DNA from: Alitta virens
Lineage: Eukaryota; Annelida; Polychaeta; Phyllodocida; Nereididae
Assembly (NCBI GenBank): GCA_932294295.1
Contig: OW028580.1
Coordinates: 27,040,896-27,104,895, forward strand
Direction: 5' to 3'
Length of the DNA stretch: 64,000 nucleotides
Position numbers and translations under genes: made by a program. Every line of letters begins with the position of its first letter. Within the stretch, counting starts at the first letter, position 1. Shown here one piece after another: positions 58,213 to 64,000 of this stretch. The notes beneath the pieces were generated by a model that searched no databases, was not told the origin of the DNA, and saw only the letters and a program-made list of their open reading frames with translations.

Positions 58213-59397
58213 CACTCTATGTAGAATCCCTGTTTCACGGCCACAGCAATTTTAATGCTACCATACTTCCCCCTTAATTAAATTTAAGGAAAAAGAAGTA
58301 AATAACGAATCAATTTCAATTGCAATTAATTTCAAATTATTTTAATGCAAATGGCGGGCTCTTGCCAAGTATCAAACATAAAGAGAGAGTTTTGACCAAA
58401 CAAAAAGAGAAAGGACCTAGGCAAAGGACAATGTTTATTGTTGCCATATAATTTTATATTCCATGCCAATGTTGTTGTTTTTTCTTTTCTTGTTTTTTTT
58501 TTTTTTTTTGTGGTTTTATTTTTTGTATCCACCAGAGATCCATTACATTAAAAGAAAAAAAAAAGGAACAACATCTGAAACAGCACCAGACCACCCAGGG
58601 AATCCATTTCAACTCGTAGCTCCAAAAACACAAACAGGCAAATCGAATCACACACAATAGAAGCAAGGCATTTAGTCCAAGCTATGTGAAGAGCATTTTT
58701 AGAGACTGTGTCTAAAACAAGATTAATGGAGTGAGTTAAGTCCAGAAAAACGAGCCAAAAAGCAAGTGAATCTAAAAAGCCAGTTTGTCTTTACCAGGGC
58801 CTTTGTCCACCCACGGCTCTGTTTTCGAGGTGAAAAAAGGGAAAGAAGAGATAACAATGTAGGAAAGAAACTGCAGGCAACAGGCCAAGTTAAGAGCTGG
58901 ACACAACAAAATTTATTGGCAAATTGCCCCTTATTGACCCAATTCACATTTTGGTTATTCCGAATGCACAGATGGGGTATGCACTGTGTGCTGTCACCTA
59001 GCAGCCCAGCGACCTAATTACTGACATTCTTTGCTAGTTTACCTAGTTAAACAAAATTATTGGTTAAACTATGTAGCTGATAGGTTAAGTATGGACTTAA
59101 GAAATATTCTCTTAAAAATACAAGAGAAATGGATTAATATTTTTTTAGATTAGGCAATTTTTCTGAATTGCCTGCTAATCAGAACGAATTGCGTAAACTC
59201 AGCACATGAACATCTAATTATTCTGTAATTTCATTGCTGGACCTTTAATACCATAAGCCAGCCTATAGACTATAAGAGAAATTGATTAATTTACTTCAAA
59301 TGAGTAAACGAGCAAAACATGCTGAGCTAAAGCCTACTCTGCTTTGTTCATGAGCTGCATCTCATGTAGATCAGTCACATGAGCAGGATGATATGTT
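58213..59397. other. non-coding stretch
   Basis: Contains a T/A low-complexity patch (58480-58565). Unique sequence at 59120-59290 (aggcaatttttctgaattgc, catctaattattctgtaatt) could be a conserved element. No gene supported. Confidence 0.3.
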
Positions 59398-59530
59398 AAA
59401 TTGGTGGTACTCTGTCTATGCCGGGACAAGGAAAAGACCCCACCTAAATATATGGGCTTTCATTACGTCTGCCTTTGGCAGTTGGTAATGCCAGCTGGCT
59501 TCAGGCTAGTAGCATTGACATGATTGAGAC
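59398..59530 (+). mobile_element. SINE family 1 body fragment
   Basis: Contains tctatgccgggacaaggaaa, agacccc, then ccagctggcttcaggctag and tagcattgacatgattgaga. These align with the body of the elements at 2508-2762 and 11788-12036. The tRNA-like head is missing or too degraded to see. Confidence 0.55.
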
Positions 59531-60757
59531 AATATATTAGAAACTTAAAAGTCTCGGAAAAACTTATTATTAAAAGGAATTTCACATTGAAGCTCAAGGT
59601 CCAGTTAATGTTGAAATGCTTGGTATGTCTGTTTGGATGTTTGGAGTTCTGTGTGCGTATCCAGGGACGTAGCCTGGGAAAAAGTCTACTTGACGTTTCG
59701 TGTTGTTTATAGACTGGCTAGTCTAACAGCTTTCTACTGAACCAATAGAATTGCAACCTCCTAAATTGCAGCCAAATTGACCCCATTCGAAGAGACCCAA
59801 GGCAGGGTTAACAGTCCATAAGTTCAATCTTACATATTTTTTTTTTTTTAAGATTTTTGTTTTCTATATTACCTTTGATATATACTCGCTGGAAAGGCCC
59901 AAAAGTATTAAACTTCCTGCTTTAAGTGATTTTGTGTGTACATTTCATGAAATACTTTTTCGTGCTCTGTCTAAATTGCATTGGTTTCTATTTTGATACA
60001 GCTGTTGCTTTACTCTGATGGTTCATGAGTTACAAAAATAATTGTAAATGTACTGAAAATTTGTGATTTATTTTAACCGCTTCCAACAGCCAAAACTTCG
60101 GGCTCTCTTAGACAATGCTTCTTATAATAATTTAAATAAGATATGAGACCAAAGTGTTTCTTACATTAAGATTTAATAATTAATACCTCTACTGAATCCT
60201 GCATGGCTTGGCCATGTCACCTCATTATTACGTCTGTGCTTGGCCATCTAATCTAACTAAACAACACACTAGCAGCGACATGACAATAAAACCCAAATTA
60301 TGCCAAAATATTGTTGCAAAATATCGTTGTTTTGGAGCAGAGACTGTCAAAGAAAGTTTGAGATTTTCATTTAGTCTGAAGCACTAGAAGAAAACTGAAA
60401 TTAATCATTTAAATTTACTATGTTGTTATGCAACAGCTTGAAGGCTGTTAGTCTGTAAAGCGCAGCTGTTTCTGAATGTAAATTACCCTCAATTTGACAA
60501 ATGAGTGTTTATTTTCATAATCAAGGTGACTGCAAAATTGATGTTGAGTTTTAAATTCTAGAAGACACTGCCACAGTTTTAAAAGTGCAATAAAAGTAGC
60601 TTTCTCTATTCTTAATTATTGTAACTATTTTGCATTGAATATTTCATACTTTCTTGTTTATCTATAAAATTATTATATAAATGTAGTTTACTGATATGAT
60701 ACTTATGTTTATTTCAAAAAATTCTGTAAAATGGTAATTACTTAATATGACATTATT
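59531..60757. other. non-coding stretch
   Basis: 59730-59800 loosely resembles 53085-53165 (aatagaattgc, ctaaattgc, gacccaaggca), perhaps an old repeat. 60420-60620 is complex unique sequence. No gene. Confidence 0.3.
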
Positions 60758-60900
60758 CAATTACACAACCGTTACATGTGAGACATGAAGATATGTACAA
60801 CCGAAAATGTCAATGTACAACGAGGCTGATAGGTCGAGTTGTAATTACCATTTGAGGGTGTACATATCTCATGTCTCACAATGTAACCATTGTGTAATTG
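60758..60900. mobile_element. 143-bp foldback MITE
   Basis: Arms of about 43 bp: caattacacaaccgttacat plus gtgagacatgaagatatgta on the left, and the complement ending acaatgtaaccattgtgtaattg on the right. About 90% paired, with a loop of about 55 bp. No clear target duplication. Confidence 0.88.
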
Positions 60901-61479
60901 TTTTGTACCACTGAACCCAAATATTTTTATGGTCACGGAGTCGCTCCGGCTACAATTCGTCTAGTCAATTAACGCTAGTTACATATGTAGATGTGTCAAG
61001 AACTGAGCTTTCACAAAAATTTTGAATTTTGAAAATCGGATAACAATTGACGAAGTTATTAAATCAAAGGTACTAGTAAGTTAGATCGTTAAACTCGTTG
61101 AATTCATGATTTCGTACATAATGTTAATCTCACTGGTGAGTGATACAAAATATTATACACTATTGTTGAACGTCTACCAATTGTACTGAAATATGTTGTA
61201 TGTATTGTTTCATTCTACTTTTTGTGTATTTTTGTCAAAATGGTCTATAAAGATTTATTTATTTATTATTTAAATAGCAAACTGTGAAATGTCCTTGTTT
61301 CAGGGGTAATTGCTCACACGTCAATTTTGTTGAATCTGTGAATATTAACATTTTTCCAAGGCAACTATTTTGTCATGCACTACAAATCACGTGGACGCTT
61401 CACACATCAAATTTTATATTTATGTATTCAAATATATTTCACATACGTTGCATCATCAGCACAGCGGTTTTGCAGATTG
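60901..61479. other. non-coding stretch
   Basis: Unique AT-rich DNA. 61240-61275 (ctataaagatttatttattt) looks like a plus-strand LINE tail. The frame at 61284-61487 is not recognised. Confidence 0.35.
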
Positions 61480-62000
61480 CACATTAAAATAATATTGTAT
61501 TAAAAAAAGTAAAACAAAAGGCATTTATAAAAATAGAAATATAGAAAAGTAAGATTCATAACATAACTAAGCAAAAATCTGACGTTTCAAAGCATACTTA
61601 AAATCATTCGAATTATTAACATCCTTGAAACGTGATGGTAACGAATTCCATAACATACCATAAACATGCTAACGTGTGTGTGTGTGATTAGGGCTTTACG
61701 TCCTGTATTTCTGCACCTGATGGGTTAATTAGGACAGGCAGAGACCATGGCAATGAGATGAAGGATGAAACAGCCATCCAACTTAGGCTCAACTGGGAAT
61801 CGAACCCGGGACCCAGCGGTTGGAAGCCCAGAGCGCTACCTCTGAGCTAGGCCCCCGCCCTCACATGCTAACGTGTAATGTTTAGTGTGCATATATGTCT
61901 GGTAAGGCTTGCTAAATTTTACATACTCTGTGTTAAAAAAAAATATGGATACATTTTAATGTTTTATATTTCCTTTTGCGTATATCAAGCAGAAAGTGAG
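61480..62000 (-). pseudogene. LINE ORF2 C-terminal relic split by a SINE
   Basis: Minus strand: HVYGMLWNSLPSRFKDV followed by NNSNDFKYALKRQIFA and a stop at about 61575, the standard ORF2 C-terminus (LWNSLP, then FK..L). T-rich 3'-UTR follows down to about 61480. The reading is interrupted at 61664-61876 by a SINE with its target duplication. The part beyond (61877-62000) has further decayed upstream sequence with stops. Confidence 0.7.
61678..61862 (-). mobile_element. tRNA-derived SINE (family 4) with 14-bp target duplication
   Basis: Cleanest copy in the window. Minus strand: gggggcctagctcagaggta (A box), B box gggttcgattccc, the body with ggatggctgtttcatccttc, ending caggacgtaaagccctaatc. 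acatgctaacgtgt flanks it on both sides (61664-61677 and 61863-61876), a textbook retrotransposition signature. Confidence 0.95.
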
Positions 62001-62490
62001 CTACACAATGTTTTTGCATCACCCTCCAAAATTATGAACCATTTGACCCCTGTGTACATGTTCATGTGGTCTAAAGACATATAGACAAGCACAAAATATG
62101 AAGTACTTCAAACTCATCCTAGCTTTAATTTCAAAATTAAGTACTCTGTGGTAATAGCCCAAACAAACTGATTGCTGAAATAGTGCAGGGCGGACTGTAG
62201 TGCAGAGGCTAAATACTGTCAGACTTCATTTCATTTAAGATTTATGCAGGAGGCATTATTCACAATAATGTCCCTCCAGTTCTTTCGCTGTAGTCTCATC
62301 ATTCTTTCCTAATTCACTCAGTGACAGGTTTTATGCGAGGGGCGACAATTCAAACTGCTTAACACCTGCCCAGCGATGTGACAATGGGCTCTCAAGAAGG
62401 GAATGTGAGCTGCTAGCCATGAGACTACGGTAGTCTAACTGCAGTTCTGACAAATTGAGATCCATCGTTTGTTTTAAAACAAGAGATAAC
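62000..62490. other. non-coding stretch
   Basis: 62210-62400 is complex unique sequence (gcattattcacaataatgtc, aactgcttaacacctgccc). No gene seen. Confidence 0.3.
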
Positions 62491-62496
62491 AACTTG

Positions 62497-62755
62497 ATAG
62501 ACAGATAGAAGATAGATAGATAGATAGATAGATGGATGAATAGAAGGATAGATAGATAGCTAGATAGATAGAAAGATAAGGTAGATAATTAGATAGATAG
62601 ATAGATAATTAGATAGATAGATAGATAGATAGATTCATAAATACATACATACATACATAATACAAACAAACATCCTTACATACATACATACATACATAAA
62701 TACATACATACATACATACATACATACACACATACATACACACATACATAAGGAA
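62497..62755. repeat. (GATA)n and (CATA)n compound microsatellite
   Basis: Interrupted GATA units (62497-62635) pass into CATA units (62637-62753). They are followed by gagagagaggaggtgtcaag and catgttgcacatttaccca, the same arrangement as at 46979-47165. Confidence 0.92.
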
Positions 62756-62829
62756 AGTCAGTGAAGAGAGAGAGGAGGTGTCAAGTCAGTCCACCCATGT
62801 TGCACATTTACCCACCACTATTTATGCCC

Positions 62830-63879
62830 TGTACTATCTGGTGATTTCCAGATCTATATCCTAGAATTTTGAACTATCATAATGAATAATTTTAAAAGGC
62901 AAAGAATGGTTCCAACGCATTTAATGGTGAAATTTGTGCAAACCAAACATGTAATAGTAATACAGGTGTCCCTAGTCTGGAATTCGTGTATTAAAGACGG
63001 CTTCCTGGCATAGAAGTAATAAGGCTGAGCCACCCTAAGGATATCTGGAGATAGGAAGAGATAGCTCCGGATATGTTCAGATATTTATGTCTTCAAGTGG
63101 AGTCAGCTAGTCACAGATGGCTAACCTCTGCAATTTAAAAAAGGTTTTTAACTTTATCATTTTTTATAACTTTATATTTTTATATCTACTATATGTATTA
63201 TTTTGTAAAGTGCATTACAATGGCTTTTATTCAGATAATGCACTATAAATATGTAATAAAATAATAACAATAATAATACTGTATCAGGCATTTATCATAG
63301 CCCATGTTCCCAGCCCTTACATTTAAAAAATAACCTAGGATATAGGTGCCCAAGACTAAATACACGTGTTAAAATTAGCAAAACCGATCTCTAGAATATA
63401 TGATAATCAATAAAGCATCAAATAATTATGTCCAGTCAGTGATGACAGACAGACAAAACACCCCTTATTATTTTATATTTTTCAATAAATCACTTTATTG
63501 TTGCTTTATATTTATGCAGCAATCATCCTAGTGTTTGACTATAATAACACCCTGCTAGAGGTGGTGCTGATACCTATTAAGTGTTTGACAAGCTCTCTAC
63601 AAGAGATAAGTATGTGTTCAGCTGTTGTTTTTAGATAGGGACAGTAACCTGGTAGTTTTCCCCAAGTGGAGATTTGGTATTCATTGTTGGGCTGCTCTGC
63701 TCTTGGCTGTTGCATACAAATGAAATATGCTATTCTGTGTGTTCAAATGCAAATTGAATGTGGAATAGTGTACATGTGTAATCCAATTTTAAAATGTACA
63801 TGTATATAGCATTACGTTGTTCACAGAATTTGCTGATATGCTCAGGGATTTGTGAACTAATAGCATCACCGACGTCGCG
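62830..63879. other. non-coding stretch
   Basis: AT-rich unique DNA. 63170-63270 (tttataactttatatttt, aaataataacaataataata) looks like a retroelement tail. No gene. Confidence 0.35.
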
Positions 63880-63912
63880 CCAATGTTGATACGATTTGGC
63901 ATGCTATCTGGG
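63880..63912. mobile_element. partial MITE of the CCCAGATAGCATTCC family
   Basis: Right end only: gccaatgttgatacgatttg then gcatgctatctggga, matching the right half of 58149-58212. Confidence 0.65.
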
Positions 63913-63954
63913 ATATTATTTTACACCAACTTTACTCTCCTGTAGTGCTTACCT

Positions 63955-64000
63955 TGCTATAAAGACCACCTCACCATTATAGGCATTCAATATTGTGCCA
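63955..64000. mobile_element. edge-truncated DNA transposon end
   Basis: ctataaagaccacctcacca followed by ttataggc resembles the subterminal sequence of the element at 57685-58145. It is cut by the window edge. Confidence 0.4.

Noticed and set aside
61678..61862. tRNA gene with good A and B boxes on the minus strand
   Set aside because: The acceptor stem does not close, a conserved body follows, and target duplications flank it, so it is a SINE. The same applies to 22.9-23.1, 25.7, 32.4, 40.5, 48.2 and 50.0 kb.

Overview
The window reads as AT-rich, repeat-dense nuclear DNA of an invertebrate animal. The evidence is non-LTR retrotransposon relics, tRNA-derived SINEs, hAT and other inverted-repeat DNA transposons, GATA/CATA microsatellites, and two short spliced gene models with GT..AG introns. 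There is no operon structure, ribosome binding site, rRNA or CRISPR array. I cannot name the species from the sequence.

Layout. 1-1400: a minus-strand LINE endonuclease relic. 1395-19860: a tandem segmental duplication. Copy A is 1395-9812 and copy B is 9856-19860; they differ mainly by insertions. Copy A carries a LINE (3853-5883). Copy B carries an inverted-repeat insert (10255-11226), a LINE-tail fragment, about 1.4 kb of unknown DNA and the 5' part of a hAT transposon (18342-19525). 19906-23575: a small inverted-repeat element, an eroded ORF encoding SGNH esterase, NADAR domain and two CCHC zinc knuckles, then a second LINE relic with two nested insertions. 25.6-29.6 kb: microsatellite, SINE, a clean 262-bp MITE and dispersed repeats. 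30954-31355: a small two-exon gene or pseudogene. 32-42 kb: SINEs, dispersed repeat pairs (several in opposite orientation) and a 30/60-bp satellite. 42457-45090: a minisatellite of about 56 copies of a 47-bp unit. It lies directly downstream of a two-exon minus-strand gene (45198-45971) encoding a 148-residue protein with a long acidic tail. A candidate RFX X-box lies about 145 bp upstream of its ATG. 46-64 kb: MITEs, SINEs, LINE C-terminal relics, tetranucleotide tracts and several unique AT-rich stretches that could hold conserved regulatory elements.

Only two host gene models can be supported, at 45198-45971 (-) and 30954-31355 (+). They share a tiny first exon, a phase-1 intron, an Arg-rich block at the same spacing and a GAG-rich acidic stretch, so they may be paralogs. 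Everything else recognisably coding is mobile-element debris. Most open frames are too short or too unlike any known family to call. The observations most worth following are the SGNH-NADAR-CCHC relic, the minisatellite next to the acidic gene, and the strongly uneven divergence of the tandem duplication.
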